The notes under the pieces were generated by a model. That model was not told where the DNA came from. It saw only the letters and a list, made by a program, of their open reading frames with translations, and did no database searches. The translations under genes and the position numbers were made by a program. Below, one piece after another: positions 1 through 12,700 of a stretch of DNA of 64,000 bases; position 1 is the stretch's first letter, and each line of letters opens with the position of its first letter. The stretch is taken from the NCBI GenBank assembly GCA_001972305.1, contig BDDD01000322.1, positions 186,001 to 250,000 of the forward strand. The letters are read 5' to 3'. Origin of the DNA: Cephalotus follicularis. Taxonomy: Eukaryota; Streptophyta; Magnoliopsida; Oxalidales; Cephalotaceae.

Positions 1-2611
1 GGTGTGCTGATAGCCAATCCATTCCCAGTATAACATCGAATTCATGGATAGGCAGCACTATCAAATCTGCATACAAAGGAATGCCTGCCATAGACATCAC
101 CACCTCTATATACCGAGTCAGTGTATATAGAAGTCCCTGTCGGTGTGCTCACATCAAGTATATATGACATGCAGTCAGGGGTGACATCTAAGCAAGATGC
201 AAAATGTGCAGATATAAAGGAATGCCATGCTCCAGAATCCATCAATAATCTAGCAGAAAAACCATATATATACAGAGTACCTCCAACAACAGAAGTCGAC
301 TCTGGAACCTCTGTCTGAGCAAGTACAAAAACTCTACCTTTTGCGATGCCCTTTCTGGTGTCCTTCCTCTGTGAGGGTCCTGCAGCCGCACCACTACTAC
401 TCCCTGGCCCAGTAGGCGCTGTAGCAGAACTCTTCGGACAGTCCTTCACTGAATGACCAGGTGCCCTGCACCTCAAGCACCAACCATTGAACCTCCAGCA
501 ATCTTTTTGTTGGTGGCCGATATGACCACAATAATAGCAACCTCTGGATCTAACATTACTCCCCTGGCTGGGAGTACCTTGTGAAGCTGTCTGTTGAGTC
601 TTGTTCTTAGACGACTTCGTCGGAGAACCACCATCTTGCCATTTTGACGATGCCGGTTGGGACTGTGTAGGACTCTGTTTACACTGTTGTGCGCAAGCTC
701 TCTCAGCCCGGTCCTCACTGGATATCGTCCCCAACAGTCTTGCTTTCTGAGCAACCTCCACAAAAGTCCTCAGCTCCATAGCTCTAGTCCTTGACCGAAG
801 ATCCGGTCGCAGACCTCTCAGGAATCTCCTAATCTTCTTCACTTCATCAACTAGCAGATAAGGTGAATGTCTGGCCAGCTCCATGAACCTTGCTTGATAC
901 TCAGCCACAGTCATCTCTCCCTGTCGCAACTCCAAGAGCTCAGTCTCTCGTCGCTCTTGCTCAATATACGGAACATAAGTCTCTAAGAACTCTGTCTGGA
1001 ATCTGTCCCAAGTACTGTCCAGTCTCTGTGATTCCCATTTCGTCTTGACCATCTCCCACCAATGAGTGGCCTCACCCCATAGGCGGTATACAGCAAACTT
1101 CAGCTTCTGAGTGTCAGCACAGTCCATCACTTCAAAGATCTTCTCTAAGTCTTGCAGCCATCTCTCAGCAATAGTAGCATCAAGTTCCCCACGGCAACAG
1201 GGTGGATTCAGTCTCATGAACTTTTCGGTGTCTCTCCCAAATTGGTTTCCATCCTCCCCCGGGCAGTGGTCGGGAGCCCTATGTTGCGGTCGATCCTGCG
1301 CGTGATACTGGCGCATCTCCTCCGCATTAGCTGTAACACCCCCGAACGGCGGGAGTCGTTACGGTTTCCTAATCCAAGACTAAACATAACCTATCATGAA
1401 AAATAACTCTATTTTATTTCTTTTATCGGGACGTTAACTTATATTTTAATCAAAATTGCGACTCATGTTTTATTTGAAATTTTATTCTGTTTATCAAAAT
1501 ATTAACTCATCTGTTATTCGAAATGCGTGATGGTCTAAACATAACATATATAATCTAATAAATAGTCTGAAAACTTTATTCATAATCTAAAACTTAAACA
1601 TAATCTGTCCTTAATCAAAATCAGTATGTATCGTCTACCTAATGCATGTTGACAGGTTCAGAAGCCATGATAGAACTTAGAGTTTCAGGAAATAAAAACC
1701 AACATACTAGCAAACAACATGCAATAGAATTCGGTTGACATTAAACTAAATTAAATTGCTAAACCATAACAACAGAGGAAAAACAAACCTGGTACGATGA
1801 TCAAAGGAGAACAAAACAGATTCTAATATTGCAGGTTCGGCTACCAGGAACAATGACAAGGTAAAGGCATAAAGGTGAATGATAACATACATATACAATA
1901 TGGGAAAGGCAATTTAGGTCATGGTAATGTAAAAAGGGAATCCAAAATCTGATAGAATAGGGAAAGAGGCAAAATTTTCGGGATTGAGGGAGAGAAAGGA
2001 AGGCAAGAGTCTGTTTTGTGAGGGAGAGAGCAAAAGTACGGGAGAGGGAGAGGGAAAAATAGAAAGCAATTAGGATTTAAAGCTTTTAACCAAGATAAAA
2101 GGATTTGTTTTCCAATTAAAACATTTTTACCATTTTAATAATAAAAAATGATATAATATTTATACAAAATATAATTCAATTAATTTTACTTATTCATGTA
2201 CATAGTCAAACCAATATTCAACAGCCCAAAATTAACGTCTTTAAGCCTAAAACATAAAAGCCCAATTTAAAATTGACCAACCATATAATAACAAAACAAT
2301 AACTTTTTGTTTTTCCAACAATCATATTCTAATAAATATGAAAAGCCCCAAGTTTAAAATGACATAGCCCAAAGAACACATTATGCCAACACAACCAAAT
2401 AAATCAAATTTAAAATACAAAAATATGCACACGAAAATCGGGGTATTACATTAGCCTTATTAAAGGCCATTTGTTGCTGAAAATAGTCCGCGATCTGAGC
2501 CATCAGATCTCTATCATCTTGGGGAATATTCATCCCTTGCAGATTATTCACTTCATCAGGGGCATCGGCTCCAACAGCTCTAGCCCTAGCACGTGTTCTC
2601 CTCCGGTCCAT
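1..2611 (-). pseudogene. G1 gag-protease, interrupted
   Basis: The likely start is the ATG at 2611, in the same context as the gag starts of G2 (27352) and G4 (61889). About 50 codons follow before solo LTR S1 (2450-1332) breaks the frame. Gag then resumes and stays open from 1316 to 42. That part has the retrotransposon gag core ([17 protein letters not shown]), a basic and polar linker, two CX2CX4HX4C zinc knuckles (CYYCGHIGHQQKDC and CLRCRAPGHSVKDC), and an aspartic protease site LLMDSGAWH in which the usual S or T after Ala is Trp. A one-base shift near 80-105 (compare G2 and G4) moves the ILGMDW protease motif into another frame at 1-60. Gag would package element RNA and the protease would mature it; this copy is not functional. 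Confidence 0.88.
1332..2450 (-). mobile_element. S1: solo LTR of a gypsy-type element
   Basis: A 1119-bp insertion interrupts G1 gag. Its ends are TGTAACACCCC on the left and GGGGTATTACA on the right, the inverted TG...CA ends of an LTR. It is flanked by a perfect 5-bp duplication TTAGC (1327-1331 and 2451-2455). No primer site or coding region lies inside. The left end, read on the minus strand, resembles the 3' end of solo LTR S3 (GACTCCCG...GTGTTACA), and both begin TGTAATACCC, so S1 and S3 are probably related. Solo LTRs arise by recombination between the two LTRs of a full element. Confidence 0.9.
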
Positions 2612-2707
2612 TAGTTCCTATAAGAAGGATGACGGTTAGTCACGACTTTAGGAAAACAATTTATTAATTGCCAAGGAAAATTTCCTAGCTAAGCATATTT
2701 GGAATAT

Positions 2708-2719
2708 GCTCTGATACCA
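2708..2719 (-). other. G1 primer-binding site (tRNA-iMet)
   Basis: Minus-strand TGGTATCAGAGC, the complement of the initiator-Met tRNA 3' end, lies 3 nt inside the 5' LTR. It would prime minus-strand DNA synthesis. Confidence 0.9.
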
Positions 2720-4070
2720 TGTTGTCACGCCCCCGTTTTCGAGAAGACGATACTAAAGCGGTAAAGGCAATTAACATATAAATTTAGCTTATGTAAAACC
2801 ATAAAATTTAAACTTTTAAACAAGACATGTAAAATCCATCTTTGCGGAAGCATAAAATCCATACTGCACGCTGAAACACATGTAACGTGCATCCCATACT
2901 GCACGCTACCAAACAAGTCCGTCATAGTTAATAGCCCACAAAACGGAGCGTGATTACAGTACAAGATTAAAATCCATCATTAACAAATCACAAGTACGGT
3001 ACATCAGTAGTCATTTAACCAACCCCAGGTTTATTACAAAACAGGAGAATAAGCAAAATCAAGAACACAACAACTTGATCTTCGTCCATGCCAGTCCAAC
3101 CGATCCACGGCATCAATCTGTAAAGTAGGGGGTTAGCCTTTGTCCTCACTTGGCTAAGTCATAAAAGCAGTTCGGGATCAACATTAGATGCATGTCATGT
3201 AATGTATGCATAAATGATGCACTGTAGTATAAATCCCAGTTTATATATATATATATGAAAATATATATATTTAACGGTTCAGTAAAATATCAGTGGGTAC
3301 ATATATAAGAAAATATATGTATGCAAATTAGTACAATAGTAACCCGGCCAGGGCTACATCAACAAGCACAGGAATGTCCGAGAGGGACCAACAGACAGTA
3401 CAGGATGTCCACACAAGACTAAAACAGGCAGGATGTCCATATAGGACCACAACAGGCAGTATGTGGCCCCACGCTACACTCCCACTCCGGTCCCTACATC
3501 AGGCAACCGAGCGAGGCAACAGTACAGTACAGTGAGTTACCCAGCCATACTCCTGGCCCCTAGGTCAACCCTACCACTAGCCGGCGTTGGAGGTCTCCGC
3601 CATGTAACTAGTGGCTCAAGCACAAACACATAGCAATTCACAGAGCAAGCAGTGAATTCAAGCAGTAACAGTACAGTAAACAGTAGTGATCGTTTAGATC
3701 CACAACAGGCAGGTTATTTCCAAAATGTTTCCCAAAAGTGACAACATTTGAAATATGCATTTTCAGTAGAAAATACTTTTAAACAGTTTCAACAGTGGAA
3801 TACCTTAACAATCAGTGGTGTAAATCGTTTTCAGTTCGTTTGAAAATAAGTTTATTAGCCAATACATATTTTCATACTCAAAATGGCATATTCCGAGTTC
3901 ACATATGTATTTCTAAACATCACGACTTTAGAAATCATAACGACTTACAAACAATAGCAAAACAGGCAGTAACAGTGTATATGCAATGCATACAAATGCT
4001 CTAATGCATCCTAAGCAAAATCGGGATCGTCGGGTATCAAAACGGTAAAATCGTCCAAACAGGACTCTAA

Positions 4071-4282
4071 AGCGTCAGCATTTATTCCTCAGGCGTCGAC
4101 GCTTATGTGTCTCAAGCGTCACAGTTTAATCCCTTAGAGTCAGCACTTTCAGTGTCTGGGCGTCGATCTCTCTTCCTTTGAATGTCAACGTTTAAGCGCA
4201 TTTCAATATATATACACGCAGTTCACAGCGTTAAGCGTTGACGGTCATTACTTAGGCGTCGATGGTTTCAGGCGGGGGTCGT
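4071..4282. repeat. GCGTCGACGC-type palindrome cluster, G1 LTR middle
   Basis: One perfect GCGTCGACGC (4093-4102) lies among degenerate copies (GCGTCAGCA, GCGTTGACG, GCGTCGATG). Spacing is irregular, so it is not a satellite. Confidence 0.75.
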
Positions 4283-5021
4283 CTTCTACCTCACAACATG
4301 ACTATACAGTGACATTTCCATGCATAAAACATGCATTCCAAAAGGTAGTAAGAACAGAAAACGGCCATGCAATATCATATGACACATCCAGCACAAGGTA
4401 GCATCATTTATCATCAAACCATGAAATTCATGCATAAACATCACTGAGAAACATTAAGTATTGAACACGAAACTACAATTATGGCTTCCCCTACCTCTGG
4501 CCTCAAGTTAGAAGCCGAAAGTCCACCTCTTTTAGTATCCAAGAAGTCACTTGTGTCCCCAGGTACGGCTTAGAAGCTCCCTGGTTCATCCTAGCAGTTG
4601 GTGTGCAAGCTCCAAGCTTCCTTGCTCAACAATGGAGGTTGGGTTCCTTTCTCCGTCACTCTCTTATTTCCTTGCCACTCACAGTGTCATTGATTCTCTG
4701 GATTTCTGTAACAGAAGGGAGGGGTGAGAGGAGTAGGTATATTATGCAAAAAGTTTTTGTTTCCTTCTGCCAAAACCCACCAGATTAACTCCTCCCCTTC
4801 ATGCAGAACAGGTGCAAAAAGTGTCATTCTCTTCCTCTTCACAGGCCATGCACTGAAGGATTCTCCCTCTATCCCATGCCCCGTTGTTGCAGGTATGTCT
4901 GGCAACAAAAGGCATGCAAGCCACGTTCTTAAAAGCATGTCAAGATGCTTGATAAATGGAAAGAAATCACCTCCCTGCGACACGTTCATCTGCTGTTATG
5001 AATGTGCAGAACACGCCGCAA

Positions 5022-5125
5022 AACGTCGACGTTCACATACAGGCATCGGCAATTATGTGTTGAATTTAAACGGCCGTTTCAACGGCTTAAGCGTCGACGC
5101 TCCAAGTCCAGGCGTCAACGCTTGA
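5022..5125. repeat. GCGTCGACGC-type palindrome cluster, G1 LTR 5' end
   Basis: Copies include AACGTCGACGTT, AAGCGTCGACGCT and GGCGTCAACGCTT. The cluster lies about 190-295 bp from the LTR start, matching the position of the 5'-end cluster in G2. Confidence 0.75.
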
Positions 5126-5316
5126 ACCCCAAAACTGTGCCACTTTAACTGAATTACACCTTTAACATTTTTCTAACAAAAGGACTCCAATTTCTACATC
5201 ATCAGAGTTTGGGAAAACATCACCAAATTCGGAAAATTCATCTTTTTATTAATTCCACAATTCAAAAGTACAAATACATTGTGAAATTACAATACATGAA
5301 AATCTTAGGCGTTACA

Positions 5317-6487
5317 TTTTTACTCTTCCTTATCTCACCTGCATCTCCACCCTCCGTTACAACTTTAAATGTTCTTCTCTTGTCATTAATTCTTTTGCTT
5401 AAACACCCCATTGTTTCCCTGTTCCATTTAGATAATCCTCCTCTGCACTTCCTGATCTTGGTTAACATCCCATACACCCCTTGATTACCATTCCCCTCAT
5501 GCCACACACTATTGATAATATCTTCACAACTTTTATCCTTAACCCACATGGATTCAAATCTTGTGACTCTCCGCCTCCCTTTCTTAGCTTGTGGGTGGCA
5601 ACTAGGGCCAAATGCATAGGACAGTGGTCAAAAATCCCACTAGCCTCGTGACAGACAACAGCCCTAGGGAACCATGACAACCATTTAGGATTTACCACAC
5701 CTGTCTAGCCTAATTCGAATTCGCTCCTCACCATATCCTCCATTACTCCACGTAAAATGACACCCTCGATAACCAAGGTCCTTCAATCCACAATAATCTA
5801 AGGTCTTCCAGAAGTTATCAATTTGGTTGCTACTTCTCGTATTGCCACCCTCCTCATCCATACACAATATCTCGTTAAAGTCACCCATGCAAAGCCACGG
5901 GATGTTACTTTGTGAAGCCAAGGTACGAAGCATTAATCATGTTTCAAGTTGTCTGAGCCTCAGGATTACCATAAATACCAGTGAGCCTCCGTTTACCTAC
6001 TCTTTCCATCAGTTGTATCTCCGCGTTAATATGACTTAGGGAGTAGGACCTTATAAGTAAGTCCAAATCCTCCTCCCATAAGAGTTCCAACCCACCTTTT
6101 CTCCTATTAGCATTAACAGAAAAACAATTCTTATATATTGACTTTATTCTAACCGCCTCCATCTCCTGGCTTGACAACTATGTCTCGGAGAGAAAGACGC
6201 AATTGGAGGATAGGTTCTTATGGGGCCTAAAGGACCTCAAACTGATCTTGGGTTCCCCAGCCCATGACAGCTCCACCCAATGTAACTCAGTAGGAGCAGC
6301 AATACTGGTTCTCGCCAGCCACCGCCGATATTACTTGAGGAGAGATTTCTTGTGTATAGTTATCCTTTTTAGCTTTCTTTGGGTTGGTTCCAGACCTAGA
6401 TAACAACCTCTTCTTAGCTTTTGGACTAACCTTCTTCTTACTGCTTATGACATCCCGAACCCATAAGGGCTCCATGACATCACCCAA
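5317..6487 (-). pseudogene. LINE (non-LTR retrotransposon) endonuclease fragment
   Basis: Successive minus-strand segments match the apurinic-endonuclease-like domain of plant LINE ORF2. They are a linker with PLWVRDV (6487-6287), a segment with GGLELLWEEDLDL (6177-5944), WLCMGDFNEIL with the catalytic GDFN motif (5933-5685), RIRLDRC, FDHCPM as a variant of the SDH motif (5698-5462), and a region before RT with LSKWNRETMG (5549-5317). The frame shifts several times. The RT domain should follow but is missing, because G1's LTR starts immediately at 5316. The endonuclease would nick target DNA for target-primed reverse transcription; this fragment is dead. Confidence 0.8.
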
Positions 6488-6755
6488 ATCTGTTCAATCA
6501 CTTATATATGGTACTAGTAAGTCTATTCCCAACAATAAAAAACTATGAAAACTTAAAACTTTAACAATATGTGCTTGTGTCCATTCAAATACATCTTAAA
6601 CTTTAATACAGTATGTTACAATCCAAAATCTTTCACACTTCCCTACAGTCCGAACTCATAATAATACCTTACAATCCTTAACATGAAAATCCTTAACATA
6701 TAACAAATGAAAACCCATACAGTTTAATACTTACGCTATAAGAACCATAATCAGC

Positions 6756-7555
6756 TGTTAGATTAGGGGTGTATCTGTAAGTCACGAGGTGGCCAGTTGT
6801 ATATGTATTACACTCCTTGTATATACAATCTTAGTTCCATTTATATTAAACTATGCAATTTTCCAGAGTTATGGCATAGCTATATATATATATATATCCC
6901 ATTATTATTATTGTTTATCAGTTTAATTTATATATATTGACTGAATACACATATAGCGTCCTGTCGCTCAAAGGGTTGGATGTCATGCCAGGGAGGCTAT
7001 GAGAACGACTTCCTTACTCCCTTTTTGACAAAATGTTCCAAGTCGTAGATTCACTTTCTTAGCGAAATTGATGAATCGGATAGGCTTGCTGTGTTATGCT
7101 TGCTCCTAGGTTCAGTGGAGGGTGGATCATCTCATTGCCACTTGGGGTTTACCCCTAATGCTAATACGGGGTGCATGCTGGGAGCGTGTTCACTGAACTG
7201 ACCCACTATATCCTTACCTGTGTCAATAGTGATTCCTATTGTATTGGTAGTGTATAGTCACTAGGTGACTAGTAGGCCATATGTGACCTGCATTATTCCT
7301 TAGGCCTGAGCGGCTGGCATGCATTGTGTAGTAACTGCCTGACTTTGATTTTCGCCTTACCCAGCTCTAGCCACGAGCTAGAAAACGGGTTGTCTTTGGG
7401 CCTTATGGGAGCTATATTGATGTATGGACGAGTGCTACACGGGATCATCACACTCGTAGTGAGGTGATTGGCTCTATAATATCTATGTCCATTGCAGACT
7501 CGAAAAAACTTGGCCTGGTGTAGGTGGACTGGACATTGGGTTTTCGGGGAGGTCT
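6756..7555 (+). repeat. Truncated Ty1/copia LTR (5' part)
   Basis: It starts TGTTAGATTAGGGG at 6756. Its body is homologous to the C2 LTR (compare 6970-7550 with 16240-16850 and 34800-35410; shared phrases include GTTGGATG, TAGGTTCAC-like text and CTTGGCC). It also resembles the C1 LTR read on the minus strand (9190-9560). It breaks where C1 begins at 7556, and its 3' part is not found on the far side of C1. The stretch 6488-6755 before it shows nothing recognisable. Confidence 0.7.
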
Positions 7556-9758
7556 TGTTGGAACCCGGGGTGGGTCTAGGATGCAAGTGTCTATAATTTT
7601 AATCTTTCAAAAATACCAAGACACGAAGTCAAGGTACACACTTACATCTTACTGCCATAATCTATGTGCCTAGGATCTCCGTTTAATATTCAATCAAACA
7701 AAATGAAAAGTCAAGCATACATCCACTTAACCGAAACCAATTCGGTAAACAATAAACATAAAAGATTAGGAACCATACCAATGTTGGCAGCTCCATCACT
7801 ATGCTGATACACACTTGCCGAAACAACTGACAGTTTCTGGATAGTCCACAAAAATTCAACCAAGACACCAACGGACTCCAAAAAACACGGTCTACCCATT
7901 TCAAGCAGAGACATGTCGGGAAGCCCCTTGGACGACGGTGAACAGCGGCGGTGACTCACTGAGTTTGCACTCAGTGCGTCTCGGTCAATGCGTCATAGAC
8001 AGAAGAAGGCATATGTGAACGACAACACACCGATAAACCCACTGGTGGCCAAGACTCGTCGTGACTCGGTGAGGAACGCCAAGCCAAGGCGCACAGAGAG
8101 TCGACTCGACAGAGTCGACTCAGCAAACACATATCCGGTCATAAACGCACCGAAAAACGCTGGGAAAAGCCTAATCTAGGGTCAAGGTGGGTAGATCCAA
8201 AGCTTGGCTCCACCTACGGTGACTGTCGGCGGTGGAAGAGAAGCCGGCAGTGGGAAGACGCGAAAAAGCGTCTGGCCAAAACACAAAGAGAGAGAGAGAA
8301 AGAGAAATGGGGAGAGAGAGAGAGAGAGGAGAGTACCGTGGATGAGAGGATAACTCCTTTACCGGCCATCGGCACCAAGCTCACCGTCTTCTCAGGCCTG
8401 GAAACGCGTCGCAAGGAACAAAGCACGAGTAGCGTGCTCTGTCTCTCTCTCGCCTCTCGCCTGTTACACGCCCGTGGGCAATAGGCATGTGTAAAAATTG
8501 ACAAAGTCAATTCTTGCACAAAAGGACAAAAGTCCTTTTAATTATTCTCTTTTATTATAACATAAAGAAAGTTTCTCTCTTAGTTTAAATTATGATCACC
8601 CCACACATGGTATGTCGCAACATACTCCCACTGTGGTTTCTCTAAATATATCAATTTGACAATACGGTGGTAAATTTAAATAAATAAATAAACAACTAAT
8701 GCCAAATTAATTTATACTAGTTAAAACTAGATTTTCTGCCAAGCTAGCATGTGTGTAGCATGCATCACTTTTCCAATAATCAAGTGGGACCTGAAAGCCC
8801 GGTTTGAATCCGGTACGACTATAAATATCCCAGAACAGCCCAGGAGTTCTGGTACGACCACCCTGAAAGTCCCTGACTATCAGAATGACCACGGTGTGAA
8901 TCCCATCACACCCTGGATCCATAGAATAAACTACGTCTATAAGTCGACATCCGGTAAACCAGTACTTTATCCAGTCATCGGCATGTGTCATGTATCCTAC
9001 GTCATACTTGGCTCTGACCGCGACCTAGGGTTCGGAATAATGTCACCTCTAGGTAAAGTCGAGATAACTATAAATTCATGTACGCATTGAGACTTTCGGC
9101 AAACATCCCTGGAAACCCCGTTTCCAGTCTGCCTATACCTGATCATGGTTTTATGAGTCTCAACGGACATAAATAATATAGAGCTGATCACCCTGCATAT
9201 GGGTGTGACGATCCCTTATTGCGAACTCGCCCATACATCTCAATGAAGATCCCACATTGCCCAAAGACAACCCTTTTGCTAGCGCGTGGCTAGTGGGATA
9301 AATCCAAATGGTAACGAGATAATCCATCCTCCACTAAACCCGGTAGCAAGCATAATACGGCAAGTCTTTGCGGTTCAACAATTGCCCGAAGAAAGTGAAC
9401 CTATGACTTGGAACGTTCTATCATAAGGGAGTAAGGATCTCATTCTCATAAGCTCTCAGGCATGAGATCCAACCCCTTGAACAACAGGGCACTATATGTG
9501 TACTCGGATGACATGGTGATCACTCGATCCATTTAAGATGGTTTGGGATATACATATAGCGGGTTCCCATTGTTGATTAAATATGCACTACTAAACATGA
9601 AAAGGAATTCAGATTGTAGAAATAGATAGTGTAATATACACACATGCAGCCACCCCACAGCTTAAAGAGATATCTCCAGTTAAGGAGTGCATCTCATACA
9701 TACATATATATTTGTGCAGAGCCATCTCGTGGGATGCAGGGACACCCCTACTCTAACA
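7556..9758 (-). repeat. C1 3' LTR (left copy, 2203 bp)
   Basis: In element orientation it starts TGTTAGAGTAGGGG at 9758 and ends GGGTTCCAACA at 7556. The minus-strand polypurine tract (CCAAGTGGGAGAT) adjoins 9758. It contains two perfect GAGTCGACTC palindromes and a GA-rich run at about 8285-8334. The part at 9190-9560 is homologous to the C2 LTR. Confidence 0.85.
8098..8121. repeat. Pair of GAGTCGACTC palindromes in C1 LTR
   Basis: Two perfect 10-bp palindromes (8098-8107 and 8112-8121) are separated by 4 bp. They share the GTCGAC core found in the other clusters of this window but have GA/TC flanks. A further inverted repeat (ACTGAGT...ACTCAGT) lies upstream near 7955-7975. Confidence 0.8.
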
Positions 9759-9774
9759 ATCTCCCACTTGGCCC

Positions 9775-12700
9775 TTAAGCCACGAAGAGCTTTAGCCTAA
9801 GCCAATCGCACTTCCGCTGTCGCTTAAGTACTACTAATGCTCATGGCATTGGTCAGTGGGTCTGACAAAATTTGCTATCATTGCAAATCTCTCTAGGATA
9901 ATGTTTCCTCTATATACGATCTCATGAACCATATAATATAATGATAACGTTAATTAAGTTTATAGCGGTAATAAGACTGGGTTCCATAGCCTGTGCAAAG
10001 GCCCCTAATCGTCGTCACTCTAAACAACTGGACGAATGATAGATGGAACTACAAGAAGTTCCACAACGAACTTCTGCTACCAAACATCAACTTTTCTGTA
10101 TCATAGGTTATAACACACTCTTATTGCAAGGTTGAGTCAACAGTATCCCACTATTGTACACTCATCCAACTCACATATCACTTTCGTTCAAGACATTCAT
10201 TTATCTTCATATGATGTTGTGATCATCTAGATCATAGATGAAAACAGAGTTAACAAAACTCTTAAATTTCAATTTACTATCTTCTCCAGATGTCAAGTAG
10301 AAATCCTGAGTCACTCTCAGATCTCTTTAACAATTCCCAGTGCCTCTCACAGGGATTAGACTGATAATCGACTAGCCAGACCCTTAGGCTTGTACGATGT
10401 CAGGCCTAGTACAAAGTATGATATTGCATGATGTAACCTATAGCCGAAGCTTAAGGTAGCCCAATCATGCAACACTCTCCTCAGAAGACTCTTTCAACTT
10501 CCTCTTGGAAAGATGAATTCCTTGGCTAATTGGCAGTAAGCCAAACGTGGAATTCAGAAGTCCATACTATGGCAGCACCATGCTGATGTACTGGCTTTGG
10601 AAAAGTCCGAACAACCTACTTGGTCTATCCCATTAGATCTTCATTCTCAAAAAGAAGGAAGTCTCTCCCAAATCCTTTTGGAGAAGTTCTTGGTTAATTG
10701 TACTATAACATACCTACAGCATTACAAATGTGTAGAATGTCATCTATGTACAATACTAAGAAAGTGATATCTGAGATATCCTATTTCTGGTAGACATAAG
10801 GCATAGCATCGTTTTTGATAAAATAAAAAACAGATGTTTCAGCTACGGAAGCTTGCTTAAGGTCATACACAGACCTTAGGAGCTTGCACATCCTGTGCTA
10901 ATGCTCCACTAATGTAAACCTCTCTGGTTTGGGACATTAAGATGTCCTCTTCAAGATAGTTCTTCAACGAAGGCCATCTTGACATCCTTTTGCCATTTGT
11001 TATATCCATAATGAGTGGCAATTACAAGCATTATCCGAATGGACTTAATCATTACGATTTAAAGGTTTGAACCTTTTCCATTAACGTCTATCTTCCTCTT
11101 GACAATATGTATACAACCATTGGGCAACCCGCATATGGGAGAATTAACCAAGTTCCATACTCGGTTGACGTATATGGCGTCCATTTCAGATTTCATGACT
11201 CCTAGCAATGCCTAGAAAACAGTGCCCTTCAATGTTTCCTTTGTAGCTGACAGACTCGTCACCATCGATGACTTTAGATTTATCAGTGCCTTTTGCTAGA
11301 AAACCAAATTTCTCAGACGCTATTAAAATCTTGCCTGATCTCCTCTCACGAGGAGTGCCTTACTGAGATCCCTTTTCAGGTTGGGATCCTTTCCCAAATC
11401 TTGTCTTTAGAGGGTTCCACCTCTAATTCCTCATCGTCCTGTGGGCTTTCACCAGGTAGTATGCGAAACAAATACAATTTGTTCGCTAGGATGGTTGAAA
11501 TGATATCCTAAGCACTTCTTAAGATATCCCACAAACCGGCAACGATCCGCTGAGCGCCTCCAGCGTAGAAGGTTTTCGCCTTCTTATGTAAGTCGGACAG
11601 CCATTGACCCTCTTGGTTTAGGCTGGGTTTCCTCCTATTTAAAATCTTGAAAGATATCGAGGGAACGAATTTCATAGGAACCCGGATTATGATGTACTGC
11701 TGCTACAACACATAATCCCAGAAGGAGATAAGAAGATGAATAAAAGACATAATGGATTTGACATATTCAAGAATGTCAATTCCCTCCATTTGGATACATC
11801 ATTACAGTATGGTGTTCCAGGAAGGATCCATTTGAGAGTGAGAATTCTGTTATCTTTCAGATAACCCAATAATTCAACAGACAGGCATTCGCTTTCCCGA
11901 TCAGAGCGTAATGCTCTAATGGGTTTACCAGTTTGCATTTCTGATTCATAACTAAATCCCTTAACACTTTCAAAAGATTCAGATATGTGTTTCACTCTAA
12001 ACACTTACCGAAACCGTGACGAATCACAGTATCAAGGTAATGAAGTAGTGAAAACCTTCACTTGCATTGTCTGACATTATACCACAAATGTTAGTACGGA
12101 TATATTACAATATGTCCACTTTCTTATCTCCATCCTTGGAGAAAAGAGATTTGGTCATTACACCGATCAAACATGATGTAAACATTGGAAGGGACTCCCC
12201 GTCCTGGATGTCCAAAAGTCCATCCTTAACCAAGCGTGTTTTTCTAGCCTCGCTAGAATGACCTAATCAACAATGCTAACGCTTGTGAAGGATTTATATC
12301 ATATTTATCGTAGTATTTTATTATTAATTCGTTGCTTAATAGCTTGTGCTATTGTTTGATTAGTATTTAAGATTTAAAACTCATTATCTAGTTAATCAGT
12401 GACGAATGATACACAACCAGAAAATAATAGCCACTATCCATTTGTAATAAATAAAAAGCTCCCAGTTTTACAAAATATACATTGGACATGCTAATCAAAG
12501 TTTAGAATAGAAGTTCTTTACAATGTTTACAAAGGTTAAGTCTATATACAAAAGTCACATTGCTTTACATATATATACAAATCAAAATTTCCTACAACAT
12601 AAAGTAGATCCACGATCTTCATGTCATAGGTCCATTGCATCCTCAGCTCCCAGCTACCTAGATCCTCTTAGCATCTGCAAAGAGTTACAAATGTTAGTCT

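Larger units (their letters stand above)
1..5316 (-). mobile_element. G1: Tekay/Del-like Ty3/gypsy retrotransposon, 5' part
   Basis: Read on the minus strand this is a 5' LTR (5316 to 2723), a tRNA-iMet primer site (2719-2708), a short leader, and gag followed by protease up to the window edge. The LTR has TG...CA ends (begins TGTAACGCC, ends CGTGACA). Gag resembles that of G2 and G4, which share its zinc knuckles and protease region. RT, RNase H, integrase and the 3' LTR lie outside the window, so the target duplication cannot be checked. The element sits in a LINE fragment that starts at 5317 and is itself invaded by solo LTR S1. The Tekay/Del assignment rests on G2, which ends in a chromodomain-like segment. 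Confidence 0.88.
2723..5316 (-). repeat. G1 5' LTR (2594 bp)
   Basis: In element orientation it starts TGTAACGCC at 5316 and ends CGTGACA at 2723, directly before the primer site. It shares long stretches with the G2 LTRs, for example the block around 2760-3170 against 18900-19315. It holds two clusters of GCGTCGACGC-type palindromes, about 190-300 and 1030-1245 bp from its 5' end. Near 3105-3170 it has a conserved block ending in a TTTACAG/ATTGATG junction that is also present in G2 and G4. Open frames inside it, such as 4724-5125 plus, show no family similarity and overlap the palindrome cluster, so I do not call them. Confidence 0.87.

Noticed and set aside
3240-3330. (AT)n stretches as possible regulatory elements
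   Set aside because: They are simple low-complexity runs in the G1 LTR; I see no conserved position relative to the other LTRs.
4724-5125. 133-codon open frame on the plus strand
   Set aside because: It lies in the G1 LTR, on the strand opposite the element, overlaps a palindrome cluster, and shows no recognisable domain.
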